Positions 1 to 8,346 of a stretch of 64,000 nucleotides of DNA are shown one piece after another. The notes beneath the pieces are model-generated. The model was not told where the DNA came from. It saw only the letters and a list, made by a program, of their open reading frames with translations, and did not search any database. Source of the stretch: Sphingomonas lacusdianchii. Lineage in GTDB: Bacteria > Pseudomonadota > Alphaproteobacteria > Sphingomonadales > Sphingomonadaceae. The stretch lies in assembly GCF_022664395.1 (NCBI RefSeq), contig NZ_JAKRET010000015.1, positions 47,014 through 111,013 of the forward strand, written 5' to 3'. Position 1 is the first letter of the stretch, and every line of letters begins with the position of its first letter. The position numbers and the translations under genes were made by a program.

Positions 1-507
1 GAGCAGCGCAGAGAGCGGCTTGAGAAAGTCATTGGCGATTTCGATCCTACAAGCCCGATCCATTTCAGCGCTGACGTTCGAGGAGGCGGCCGGGCGTTCT
101 TCGACGCCGTTGATGGAATGGGACTGGAAGGGATTGTCTCCAAAAGGCGCGGAACCCGCTACCAGAGCGGCCGCACCCGCAACTGGCTCAAGATCAAGGC
201 GTGGACCGTAGAGGAGTTCATCGTAGTCGGCACCGAAGCCACGCCGGGAGAGCCGGTGTCTGCCCTCCTGGCGCGGGAAACCGGTGAGGGCTTGGAATAT
301 GCGGGGGGGGCCGCTGTGACGCTGCCGACGGACAGCCGCGAGGTCTTCTACGCTGCGGCCGAGCAGCTCGCTCGTGATCGGCCGCTGTCCGGTATGCCTC
401 GCTCGAAAAAGGCTCGTTGGATCGAGCCGCTCATGCGCGTTCGCGTCCGCCATCTGAAGGGAAGCGACAAGGGAGCCGGTGAGAGAAGGCCCGAAAACGT
501 ACGCTAA
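1..507 (+). CDS. ATP-dependent DNA ligase, 3' part, C-terminus replaced by transposon sequence
   Basis: The gene enters from the left edge, so its start is outside the window. The reading frame is open from base 1 and shows ligase motif IV (EGIVSK) followed by motif V (WLKIKAW), then an OB-fold-like tail. This is the pattern of ATP-dependent, LigD/LigC-type ligases, which seal nicks during double-strand-break repair. A Tn3-family element has inserted at 470/471. After Asp-Lys the protein runs into the transposon's left inverted repeat and ends with a short foreign tail (GAGERRPENVR). Joining the two target-site copies restores an open frame to the stop at 8326-8328, so only about 17 native residues are lost. 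The ligase may therefore still work. Family assignment is firm; the subfamily is not. Confidence 0.85.
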   Translation, partial: EQRRERLEKVIGDFDPTSPIHFSADVRGGGRAFFDAVDGMGLEGIVSKRRGTRYQSGRTRNWLKIKAWTVEEFIVVGTEATPGEPVSALLARETGEGLEYAGGAAVTLPTDSREVFYAAAEQLARDRPLSGMPRSKKARWIEPLMRVRVRHLKGSDKGAGERRPENVR

Positions 508-508
508 C
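471..508 (+). repeat. Left 38-bp terminal inverted repeat of the Tn3-family element
   Basis: It begins GGGAGCCGG and ends GTACGCTAAC. It pairs with 8231-8268 (32 of 38 identical in inverted orientation). The transposase stop codon (TAG on the minus strand, 504-506) lies inside it, and it also supplies the last codons of the truncated ligase frame. Confidence 0.93.
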
Positions 509-3473
509 GGTTCTCGCCCGGTCGCGGCACGCGTAGAGGCCTGAATCGCTCGCGCGGGCGGTCGATCTCGCTCCAGAGATAGTCGCCGGTGAGCCCGACA
601 TGCTCCCAGCCGAGCGGGGCGACATGGGCGAGCAGCTCGTCGGAAACGTCGACGCCGGTTCGGCGGAGATGCTGGACGGCGCGGTCCAGATAGACCGTGT
701 TCCACAACGTCACCGCGGCCGTGACCAGCGTCAGCCCGGACGCGCGGTGCCGCTGGTTCTCGAACGTGCGATCCCGGAGTTCGCCCAGGCGATTGAAGAA
801 GATGGCGCGCGCGAGCGCGTTCCGGGCCTCGCCCTTGTTCAGGATCGAGCCGGTGCGGCGTCGCTGCTCGGGATCATCGAACCAGTCGAGCATGAACAGG
901 GTTCGCTCGACACGGCCGATCTCGCGTAAGCTCCGGGCGACCGGGTTCTGGCGTGGGTAGCCCGCCAGCTTGCGCAGCATGGCGGACGCGCTCACCGTGC
1001 CCGCCTTGATCGAGGCGGCGAGCCGGATCGTCTCGTCCCAGTTCTCCTCGATCGCACGGACATTGACCGGGCCCGCGACGAGCGGCCGGAGCGTGGGCCA
1101 GGCGTCGAGCGCTGTCATGCCATAGAGCCTACGTTCGTTCAGGTCGCGGATGCGCGGCGCGAACCGGAAGCCGAGCAGGTGACACAGCCCGAACACATGG
1201 TCGACGGCTCCGGCCGTGTCTGTCGCATGCTCGCGAATGACGAGCTCGCTCTCGTGGTCGAGCAGGCCGTCGATGACGTGGGCGGCCTCGCCGGCGTTCG
1301 CGGCGATGACCTTGGTGTGGAACGGCGTGAACCGGTCGGAGACGTGCGTGTAGAACAGCACGCCCGGCTCCGAGCCGTAGCGCGCGTTGTGGTCGGCGCG
1401 CGCCTCGCCGCGACCGCCCGCCCGGAAGAACTGGCCGTCGGAGGACGATGTGTCGCCGGGGCCCCATACCGCCCCGAGCGGATGCGCGGTGTGCGTATCG
1501 ACGATGGCGGCGAGCGCCGACAGGTAGGTCTCGTCGCGGACGTGCCACTCGGCCGTCCAGCGCAGGCGGGCGAGCGTCAGCCCGCGCGAACTCTCGGCCA
1601 TGCGGCCGAGCCCGAGGTTGGTCGCGTCGGCGAGGATGGTGCCCATCAGCGCGGATTGGTCGGCCGCGGGCTCACCGCTACGCGCATGGACGAAGCGGTC
1701 GGCAAACCCCGACCAGGCCGCGACCTCGACCAAGAGGTCCGTCACGCGGATGCGCGGGAGGAGCGCGTAGAGACGCGCCTTCAGCTCCTCCGCCTCGTCG
1801 GGCACGGAGCGTCGCAGCGGCGAGATGGTAAGCTCGCCGCCCGCGATCGCGACGTCGACGAGTTCGCCGGCCGCGGCCGCGCGCTCTACCTCGTCCATGC
1901 GCCGGGTGAGCAAGGCGCGGCGCTCGTCGTGCCAGTCCTGGAACATGGGCGTGACCGCCAGCCCAAGCTGGCCGTCGTCGCGCAGCCCGGCGAATGCTGC
2001 CCATGGCAGCAGATAGTCGTCGAGCGTGCGGTAGGCGCGGCTCCCGTCGACCCAGACGCTCCCCGACGCGAGCCGCTCGCGTAGGTGGACGATGACGGCT
2101 ATCTCGTAGGCGCGACGGTCGATCCCCGCTCCTGCGGGAAACACCACCCTGCGCCAGCGCGGTTTCAGGAATGTGGTCGGCACGCGCTTCGGCAGCACGG
2201 AGCGGCCGTCCCGGTACATGCGCCTGAGCGCGTCCACGGCACCGAGCAGCGGGTCGCCCGGCCTGGCGGCGCGGAAGACGAAGGCGGCCAGGAAGGTGGG
2301 CGCGAATTTGCGCACGGCCGGATAGCGCTCGACCACCTCCTCCAGACCGTCGTCGCCCGCGCGGGTCAGCTCCTCCGCGGACCGGACGCTGCGCTCGAGC
2401 TGATCCCAGCCGATACGGTCGGCGACCGCCCGCAACGGGTCGCGGCCGGTCGTGCGAGCGTCGATCAGGAGGCGGCCGAGCCGGGCATGGACCCGCGCCA
2501 TGTCCTTCAGTAGCCGGGCCTGGCCGAGCAGCCGTTCCGAGCGGGTCCGGTCCGCGCGTCGGAACAGCGAGCCGACCAGCTTCTCGACCATGACCAGCGC
2601 GGCGTCCGTCAGGGCCGCGTCCATCTCGATCGCGAACGCGACCAGCGTCGCCAGCCGTCGGCGTCGCTCGAGGCGGCGTAGGTGCTGCGCGGTGACGATG
2701 CCGGCGACGCGCGCGATCACGGCATAGCGGGCACCATGAATGCGCCGCGCGCGGTCCGGCTCGATGCCCAGCGCACGGACCCGGTCCAGCCGCTCGACCA
2801 GCGCCTTCAGGTTGGACGCGCTCGGCGCTTCCGACCAGTCGCGGATCCAGCCGAGGCCCGTCCGGCCCCGCTCGCCCGGGTCGATCAGCTCGCCGAGGCC
2901 CGACTCCTGCTCGGCCGTACAGTCGCGGATCAGGCCGGCATAGGCAGTGCGCCTCGCCTGGGCGCGGGCGATCAGGGCGACGCGCTCCAGGGTGGAGGCC
3001 GCGGGCACCACCACCCGCGTCAGGCGCAGGCGCTCGACCATGGCAGCGACGATCGGAGCGCCGCGGTCGGTCGAGGTGGCGATCTCGATCCCGACCGCCA
3101 GCATGGCGCGCAGGTCCGCGCGCTCGAACGCTCGCAGCCCAAGTAGCGCCTCGATCTCGGCGCGGTGCTCGCGCAGGGTGGGTGCCCGGTCGGCATAGCC
3201 GGTAAAGTCGGCCGAGCTGCTGCCTAGCTGCTCGCACAGGGCGGCCAGCATGACGGCGGGCGGCTGCTCATCAGGGGCCAGCGCTCGACCCGGATGGCGA
3301 AGGTAGCATAGCTGGACCGCGTAGCCGATCCGGTTGGCGCCGCGGCGTCGCCTGCCGATCTGGGCAAGTTCCTCGGGTCCGAGCGTGTATAGCCGCTCGA
3401 CCGTCTCGCGATCGGCAGGCGGGTCGAAGATCGCGGCGCGCTGCCCCGGCGAGAGTATCGTCTTGGTCGACAT
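504..3473 (-). CDS. tnpA: Tn3-family transposase TnpA
   Basis: At 989 residues this is the usual length for a Tn3-family transposase, which performs replicative cointegrate transposition at the 38-bp ends. The N-terminus (ILSPGQR, then RRRGANRIGYAVQLCYLR) matches the DUF4158 DNA-binding region. The C-terminal half has the catalytic signatures SSSDGQFF, ATDTAGAVDHVFGL and FENQRHRASGL, which gives candidate DDE residues Asp679, Asp752 and Glu905. I chose the ATG at 3471-3473 because GGGGCG sits just before it; an in-frame start 18 bases upstream has no better support. The gene is divergent from the resolvase, with a res-like region between them. It appears intact. Confidence 0.95.
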   Translation of the reverse strand: MSTKTILSPGQRAAIFDPPADRETVERLYTLGPEELAQIGRRRRGANRIGYAVQLCYLRHPGRALAPDEQPPAVMLAALCEQLGSSSADFTGYADRAPTLREHRAEIEALLGLRAFERADLRAMLAVGIEIATSTDRGAPIVAAMVERLRLTRVVVPAASTLERVALIARAQARRTAYAGLIRDCTAEQESGLGELIDPGERGRTGLGWIRDWSEAPSASNLKALVERLDRVRALGIEPDRARRIHGARYAVIARVAGIVTAQHLRRLERRRRLATLVAFAIEMDAALTDAALVMVEKLVGSLFRRADRTRSERLLGQARLLKDMARVHARLGRLLIDARTTGRDPLRAVADRIGWDQLERSVRSAEELTRAGDDGLEEVVERYPAVRKFAPTFLAAFVFRAARPGDPLLGAVDALRRMYRDGRSVLPKRVPTTFLKPRWRRVVFPAGAGIDRRAYEIAVIVHLRERLASGSVWVDGSRAYRTLDDYLLPWAAFAGLRDDGQLGLAVTPMFQDWHDERRALLTRRMDEVERAAAAGELVDVAIAGGELTISPLRRSVPDEAEELKARLYALLPRIRVTDLLVEVAAWSGFADRFVHARSGEPAADQSALMGTILADATNLGLGRMAESSRGLTLARLRWTAEWHVRDETYLSALAAIVDTHTAHPLGAVWGPGDTSSSDGQFFRAGGRGEARADHNARYGSEPGVLFYTHVSDRFTPFHTKVIAANAGEAAHVIDGLLDHESELVIREHATDTAGAVDHVFGLCHLLGFRFAPRIRDLNERRLYGMTALDAWPTLRPLVAGPVNVRAIEENWDETIRLAASIKAGTVSASAMLRKLAGYPRQNPVARSLREIGRVERTLFMLDWFDDPEQRRRTGSILNKGEARNALARAIFFNRLGELRDRTFENQRHRASGLTLVTAAVTLWNTVYLDRAVQHLRRTGVDVSDELLAHVAPLGWEHVGLTGDYLWSEIDRPRERFRPLRVPRPGENR

Positions 3474-3491
3474 CGCCCCGGCTCCCCGCAC

Positions 3492-3618
3492 CCGTCAGAT
3501 ATCGTTCCGTTCAGGATGTTCGCGGAGCATAGACAGGAACACGGGTTAAGTGACAAAGAAGCGGCTCGGTGGCGAGCAACGCGGCGTTGTCACCTATACG
3601 GACGAATATGTGACGACG
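3492..3618. promoter_or_regulatory. Candidate res site between tnpA and tnpR
   Basis: The spacer holds three related motifs: GTGACAA at 3550-3556, TTGTCAC at 3587-3593 and GTGACGAC at 3610-3617. Serine resolvases of Tn3 elements bind such inverted-motif subsites, which also overlap the divergent tnpA and tnpR promoters. The position fits. The exact limits of subsites I to III are not determined. Confidence 0.5.
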
Positions 3619-4293
3619 CTGATCGGCTATGCCCGGGTTTCGAAGACGGACGGCAGCCAGGTTCACGACCTGCAGCGCGACGCGCTCGTGGGCGCGGGCG
3701 TCGCGGCCGAGCACATCTACGAGGACAGCGTTTCGGGGCGGCGCGACCAGCGGCCCGGGCTCGACGCCTGCCTGAAGGCGCTCAGGGTCGGCGACACGCT
3801 GATGGTGTGGAAGCTCGACCGGCTCGGCCGCGATCTGCGCCATCTCGTCAACCTCGTCGGCGATCTCACAAAGCGCGGCGTCGGGCTGAAGGTGCTCGCT
3901 GGCGAAGGTGCGTCGATCGACACCACGACCGCGAACGGCCGTCTCGTGTTCGCGATCTTTGCTGGGTTGGCGGAGTTCGAGCGCGAGCTCATCATCGAGC
4001 GCACGCACGCGGGTCTGGCGTCCGCCCGGGCGCGCGGCCGTCATGGCGGGCGGCCGTTCAAGATGACGGCCGCGAAGCTTCGGCTCGCTCAGGCCGCAAT
4101 GGGCAAGCCTGAAACCAAAGTAGGCGAGCTCTGCGCCGAGCTGGGTGTCACAAGGCAGACCCTCTACCGACACGTCACCCCCGATGGGCGGATCAGGCCG
4201 GACGGCGAAAAGCTTCTGGCGCGACGCTCCACATCCGACCGGCCTCAATCCAGAAAAACCGGCGTCGCCGCCACCAACTCGGAAAAATCCTGA
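3610..4293 (+). CDS. tnpR: Serine resolvase TnpR
   Basis: A serine recombinase that resolves transposition cointegrates at res. The catalytic domain starts with LIGYARVSKTDG. Starting at the GTG 3610 the nucleophile is Ser11, the normal place for resolvases, and the putative res site is left non-coding; an earlier in-frame GTG at 3550 would lengthen the protein to 247 residues. Further family motifs are WKLDRLGRD, GRLVFAIFAGLAEFERELI, and a C-terminal Hin-type helix-turn-helix (VGELCAELGVTRQTLYRH). There is a roughly 35-residue tail after the HTH. The stop TGA overlaps the kinase ATG by one base (TGATG), so the two genes are likely translationally coupled. Confidence 0.9.
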   Translation: MTTLIGYARVSKTDGSQVHDLQRDALVGAGVAAEHIYEDSVSGRRDQRPGLDACLKALRVGDTLMVWKLDRLGRDLRHLVNLVGDLTKRGVGLKVLAGEGASIDTTTANGRLVFAIFAGLAEFERELIIERTHAGLASARARGRHGGRPFKMTAAKLRLAQAAMGKPETKVGELCAELGVTRQTLYRHVTPDGRIRPDGEKLLARRSTSDRPQSRKTGVAATNSEKS

Positions 4294-6914
4294 TGACCGA
4301 CAAGCTGATGGATCGAGCCGCCATGCCGAACGCGCGCATCATCGACGGCGATGCGGAGCGGATCGACGCCGAGCTCGCCGGGGTGGATGTTGGCACCGAC
4401 CCGTTCGTCGCCGCGGTGCGCGCGACGCGCATGCCGATGATCATCACCAACCCCCGGCTCGACGACAACCCGGTGGTGTTCGCCAACGACGCCTTCTGCC
4501 GCCTGTCGGGCTATGCGCGCGAGGAGATTCTTGGGCGGAACTGCCGCTTCCTCCAAGGGCCGGACACCGATCCGGAGACCAAGGCGCGCGTCCGCGCCGC
4601 GGTGCAGGCGGAGCGCTCAGTCGAGTGCGACATCCGCAACTACCGCAAGGACGGCGAGCCGTTCTGGAACCGGCTGCTTCTGGCGCCGGTGAGGGATTTG
4701 GAAGGCAACCTCGCCTACTTCTTTGCCAGCCAGGTCGACGTTACGCTCGAGCGTGAGCGATTGGCGGACCTGGAGAGCAGCAACGCCGCGCTGATCGCCG
4801 AGCTCGCGGGCAAGCTGCGCGAGCAGCAGGCCAACGAGGACGAACTGCGCTTCACGCTGGAGGCCGGGCGATTTGGCGCCTGGAGCCTGGACCTCACTTC
4901 CAACGAGCTGACCACCTCGGCGACGTGTCGCGAGAACTTCGGCCGGAGCCCGGACGAGCCGTTCAGCTACGCCGAGCTGCTGGAGGCCGTGCATCCGGAT
5001 GACCGGGCTCGGATGCGAGACGCGGTTGCCGCGAGCGTCGAGAACCGGACCGATTATGACATCGAGTACCGGGCGGTGACGCCGGAGGGCCGGGTCCGCT
5101 GGGTCGCGATCCGGGCGCGGCCTACCTACACCGACGACGGCGTGCCGACCCGCATGGCGGGCGTGTCGCTCGACATCACCGAGCGGATGCGCGCCGACCG
5201 GATGCGTCGCGGCCTGGTCGAGCTGTCGGACGCGTTCCGCGATCTCGACGACAGCGCCGACATCTCGTTCACCGCTGGCCGCATACTGGGCGAGGCGCTC
5301 GACGTCGACCGCGCGGGCTACGGCACGGTCGACCCGGACGCGGAGACGATCACCATCGAGCGCGACTGGAACGCGCCCGGCATCCAGAGCCTCGCCGGCA
5401 CGCTCAACTTCCGCGAGTACGGCTCCTACATCGAGGATCTGGTCCGCGGCGACACGGTGGTCGTCGAGGATGCCGATCGCGATCCGCGCACCGCTCCGAC
5501 CGCCCACGCGCTCAAGGCCATCGCCGCCCACTCCTTCATCAACATGCCCGTCGTTGAGCAGGGCCGCACCGTGGCGCTGTTCTACCTTAATCACGGCAGC
5601 GCCCGCAGCTGGTCCGAGGACGAGGCGACGTTCCTTCGCGAGGTCGCCGACCGCACCCGGGTCGCTGTCGAGCGGCGCCGAGCGGAGCTGGCGTTGCGCG
5701 CGCTCAACGAGACGCTGGAAGCGCGTGTGGAGGAGCGCACCCGTCAGCTCGTCCAGGCGGAGGACGCGCTTAGACAGTCGCAGAAGATGGAGGCGGTCGG
5801 CCAACTCACCGGTGGCCTGGCGCACGACTTCAACAACATGCTCACCGGCATCAGCGGCAGCCTGGAGATGATGCAGGTCCGCATCGCGCAAGGCAGGTAC
5901 GACGCGATCGACCGGTACTCGAACGCCGCGCAGGGCGCGGTCAGGCGCGCGGCCGCGCTCACGCACCGGTTGCTCGCCTTCTCGCGTCGCCAGACGCTCG
6001 ACCCCAAGCCCACCAACGTCAACCGGCTGGTGGTTGGGATGGAGGAGCTGGTCAGGCGCACGGTCGGCCCGTCCGTCCATCTGGAGGTGGTGGAGGCGAG
6101 CAGCCTGTGGGCGACCTGCGTCGATCCGCACCAGCTCGAGAATGCGCTCCTCAACCTGTGCATCAACGCGCGCGACGCCATGCCCGATGGCGGCCGGCTG
6201 ACGATCGAGACGGCCAACAAGTGGTTCGACGACCGCTCCGCGGCCGAGCAGGACCTGTCGCCCGGCCAGTACGTGTCGCTGTGCGTCTCCGACACCGGCA
6301 CCGGCATGACCCGCGACGTGATCGCCAAGGCGTTCGACCCGTTCTTCACCACCAAGCCGCTCGGCGAGGGCACCGGGCTCGGGCTGTCGATGATCTACGG
6401 CTTCGCGCGCCAGTCGGGCGGACAGGTCCGCATCTACTCCGAAGTGGGCCAGGGCACGACCATGTGCCTCTACCTGCCCCGATACGACGGCGAAACCGTC
6501 GCGGAGGCACATGACGGCCCGACGACGCTGGAGGTGCCCTCAAGCGACGGCGAGGTGGTCCTGGTCATCGACGACGAACCGACCATCCGCATGCTGGTGG
6601 GCGAGGTGCTGGCGGAGGGAGGATATTCCACCATTGAGGCGTCGGACGGGCCGTCGGGCCTGCGCATCCTGCAATCCGACGCCCGCATCGATCTGCTGAT
6701 CACCGACGTCGGCCTGCCTGGCGGCCTGAACGGGCGCCAGGTCGCCGACGCCGCGCGGCTCGTCCGGCCGAACCTGAAAATCCTGTTCATAACCGGCTAT
6801 GCGGAGAACGCCGTCGTCGGCAACGGCCAGCTCGACCGCGACATGTCCATCGTCACCAAGCCGTTCCAGATGGAGACGCTGGCGCGCAAGATCCGGGAAG
6901 CGCTGGTCGGTTGA
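4293..6914 (+). CDS. LOV-PAS-GAF hybrid histidine kinase with C-terminal receiver (blue-light sensor)
   Basis: 873 residues. The N-terminal LOV domain (about 38-150) carries GRNCRFLQGPDTD with the photoactive cysteine at 84, and NYRKDGEPFWN, so it should bind flavin and form a light-induced cysteinyl adduct. A second PAS domain (about 183-297), a GAF domain (about 310-462) and a coiled linker follow. The HisKA domain has the phospho-acceptor His511 in GGLAHDFNNML. The HATPase has its N-box at NLCINARDA, DTGTG and GEGTGLGL. The receiver (about 756-870) has the acidic pair DDE and a phospho-acceptor Asp805, with Lys856 in TKPF. All catalytic residues are present, so autophosphorylation and transfer to its own receiver are expected. 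No separate response regulator lies nearby; the neighbouring Crp/Fnr protein is the only DNA-binding candidate inside the transposon. Confidence 0.93.
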   Translation: MTDKLMDRAAMPNARIIDGDAERIDAELAGVDVGTDPFVAAVRATRMPMIITNPRLDDNPVVFANDAFCRLSGYAREEILGRNCRFLQGPDTDPETKARVRAAVQAERSVECDIRNYRKDGEPFWNRLLLAPVRDLEGNLAYFFASQVDVTLERERLADLESSNAALIAELAGKLREQQANEDELRFTLEAGRFGAWSLDLTSNELTTSATCRENFGRSPDEPFSYAELLEAVHPDDRARMRDAVAASVENRTDYDIEYRAVTPEGRVRWVAIRARPTYTDDGVPTRMAGVSLDITERMRADRMRRGLVELSDAFRDLDDSADISFTAGRILGEALDVDRAGYGTVDPDAETITIERDWNAPGIQSLAGTLNFREYGSYIEDLVRGDTVVVEDADRDPRTAPTAHALKAIAAHSFINMPVVEQGRTVALFYLNHGSARSWSEDEATFLREVADRTRVAVERRRAELALRALNETLEARVEERTRQLVQAEDALRQSQKMEAVGQLTGGLAHDFNNMLTGISGSLEMMQVRIAQGRYDAIDRYSNAAQGAVRRAAALTHRLLAFSRRQTLDPKPTNVNRLVVGMEELVRRTVGPSVHLEVVEASSLWATCVDPHQLENALLNLCINARDAMPDGGRLTIETANKWFDDRSAAEQDLSPGQYVSLCVSDTGTGMTRDVIAKAFDPFFTTKPLGEGTGLGLSMIYGFARQSGGQVRIYSEVGQGTTMCLYLPRYDGETVAEAHDGPTTLEVPSSDGEVVLVIDDEPTIRMLVGEVLAEGGYSTIEASDGPSGLRILQSDARIDLLITDVGLPGGLNGRQVADAARLVRPNLKILFITGYAENAVVGNGQLDRDMSIVTKPFQMETLARKIREALVG

Positions 6915-7128
6915 CGACCTGTCGCGCCGGCTTCCGTGACGACCGGCTTCAGGCTACATTTTCAGCCTTCTCTCCCCGGGCTCTAGTTAGACGCGGGATT
7001 CACCGGCGAGCAGCTTTCGCGCGTGCTCCACAAGGCGATCACAGAGCCAAGAAGAGGGATGCCAGGTCTTAACAAGGTTAAGATTTCGAAATATGTATCG
7101 TTTCTGAACGGGGACATGGAGGAAGGCC

Positions 7129-7296
7129 ATGACCAAGGACGATATCATCTACTTTCAACGTCGCGCCCAAGCCGAATTGGAGCTGGCGCGACAGGCGACC
7201 AAACCGGAAGTGGTGGCGGCGCATCATCAGCTCGCCGAAGCCTATCTCGACCGCATCGCTTCGGGAGCACCCGCAAGGCAGAACGAACATGCTTGA
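7129..7296 (+). CDS. 55-residue conserved-looking protein upstream of crp/fnr
   Basis: ATG at 7129 follows a strong ribosome site (GGAGGAAGG, 7118-7126). The product begins MTKDDIIYFQRRAQAELEL and looks fully helical. The last bases overlap the next gene, whose ATG is at 7289 inside the sequence ATGCTTGA, so translation is probably coupled. I have the impression that similar short proteins sit in front of Crp/Fnr genes in sphingomonads, but I cannot confirm this. Function unknown. It could be a partner or leader peptide for the regulator. Confidence 0.7.
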   Translation: MTKDDIIYFQRRAQAELELARQATKPEVVAAHHQLAEAYLDRIASGAPARQNEHA

Positions 7297-8050
7297 GGAG
7301 GTCAGGTCTGCCACCAGGGCATCGCATCCACGTTCGCCCGAAGCAACGCTGCTGGGAACGCGATTAGCCGCTTCGCCCTTTCTGTCGAGCGAGGAGCGGC
7401 ACGCGCTTGAGAGCATCACGCTTCCTCCGAGGTCGATTGCAGCCTATAAGGACTTGTTGCGGCAGTGCGAGCCTGCCCACCACGTCGAGATTCTGATCGA
7501 GGGGTGGGCCTGCCGCTACAAGACGACGCGGGAGGGTCACCGTCAGATCGTGGCATTGCTGATCCCCGGTGACGTCGCGAACCTAGATACGTCGCTATTC
7601 ACGCGATCGAATTATTCGGCGCGGACGCTCACAGCGGCAAAGACCATTTCCGTCGCACGAGATCGCATCTCTTCCCTTGCAGAGCAGCACATCGGCATCG
7701 CCAAGACGTTGGCGTGGCTCGCGATGCGTGAGAATGCGATTCTAAGCCAATGGGCGCTGTGCCTTGGGCGGTTATCGGCCAGGCAGCGGCTGGCGCACCT
7801 GTTATGCGAGCTGAGCGTGCGGCTCGGAAATGCGGTCGAGACGGAGAGCCGCTTCGAGCTGCCGCTGACGCAAGAGCAGATCGCCGACATGCTGGGGCTG
7901 ACCGCGGTTCACGTCAATCGCATGGTCCAACAGCTCCGCGCCGGGGGACTGATCGATACGCATGGGCGGGCAATGACGATTACCGACATGGCCGCGCTTC
8001 GACGGATCGGCGAGTTCGACCCCGCCTATCTGCATGATCAACGGGCGTGA
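7289..8050 (+). CDS. Crp/Fnr-family transcriptional regulator
   Basis: 253 residues. An N-terminal cyclic-nucleotide-binding-like beta barrel (about 40-130) is followed by a long dimerisation helix and a winged helix-turn-helix (LTQEQIADMLGLTAVHVNRMVQQL, about 193-217, given here only to locate it). The barrel lacks the Arg-Ser phosphate cassette of cAMP-binding CRP, and the N-terminus has no Fnr cysteine cluster, so the ligand is unknown. It overlaps the 55-codon gene by 8 bases and is the last gene before the right end of the transposon. It may be the transcriptional output of the light-sensing kinase, but that is inference from position only. Confidence 0.9.
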   Translation: MLEEVRSATRASHPRSPEATLLGTRLAASPFLSSEERHALESITLPPRSIAAYKDLLRQCEPAHHVEILIEGWACRYKTTREGHRQIVALLIPGDVANLDTSLFTRSNYSARTLTAAKTISVARDRISSLAEQHIGIAKTLAWLAMRENAILSQWALCLGRLSARQRLAHLLCELSVRLGNAVETESRFELPLTQEQIADMLGLTAVHVNRMVQQLRAGGLIDTHGRAMTITDMAALRRIGEFDPAYLHDQRA

Positions 8051-8230
8051 GTGGGAGCTACCAGACCGGAGTAGCCGGCGTGACGAACGACAATCTCAAC
8101 TATTGCCCGGCGTGCCCCTGAGGAGACCGAGGCAGCCTCGGCGCACGCCTGCTCGCGACAGAATATGAGGCTCAGGTTGGCGAGCTGCGCGGGCTTACTT
8201 AGGCTTGTCCGAAGCTGACGATCCGATGGC
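8051..8230. other. Non-coding end of the transposon cargo
   Basis: No convincing gene. A short stem CCGAG/CTCGG (8127-8131 and 8137-8141) could help end transcription of the Crp/Fnr gene, but no T-run follows it. Confidence 0.4.
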
Positions 8231-8268
8231 CTAAGCGTACGTTTTCGGGCTTCCTCTCACCGGTCCCC
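8231..8268 (-). repeat. Right 38-bp terminal inverted repeat of the Tn3-family element
   Basis: It reads CTAAGCGTACG inward to CCGGTCCCC at the outer end and is the inverted partner of 471-508. GACAA follows directly at 8269-8273. Confidence 0.93.
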
Positions 8269-8328
8269 GACAAGGTGCGTCACGCGTCCCTCGTCGACGT
8301 GACGGAGCTCTGCGGGGTCCGGCGCTAA
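8269..8328 (+). pseudogene. Detached 3' end of the DNA ligase gene
   Basis: Starting with the second GACAA copy, the frame continues as DKVRHASLVDV and stops at TAA 8326-8328. This is the original ligase C-terminus cut off by the transposon. The join at 470/8274 is in frame, which supports the proposed transposon ends. Confidence 0.8.
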
Positions 8329-8346
8329 CCTGCTTTCAGAACGCGA

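Larger units (their letters stand above)
471..8268. mobile_element. Complete Tn3-family transposon, 7798 bp, with LOV kinase cargo
   Basis: Both ends are visible. The left repeat is 471-508 and the right repeat 8231-8268. They are 38 bp, inverted, identical at 32 positions, and share the core GCGTACGTTTTCGGGC. The outer ends are G-rich and the inner ends read TAAC or TTAG, as usual for Tn3-family repeats. The 5-bp sequence GACAA sits directly outside both ends (466-470 and 8269-8273), the target duplication expected from this family. The contents are a transposase (minus strand), a divergent serine resolvase, and then cargo on the plus strand: a LOV hybrid histidine kinase, a 55-codon gene and a Crp/Fnr regulator. 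Confidence 0.95.

Noticed and set aside
4617..6512. 631-codon frame opposite the LOV kinase
   Set aside because: Antisense to a protein with all expected domains; composition is typical of GC-rich shadow frames.
7023..7367. 114-codon frame near the Crp/Fnr gene
   Set aside because: Overlaps the 55-codon gene and the Crp/Fnr start in another frame; Ser/Arg-rich composition and no ribosome site.
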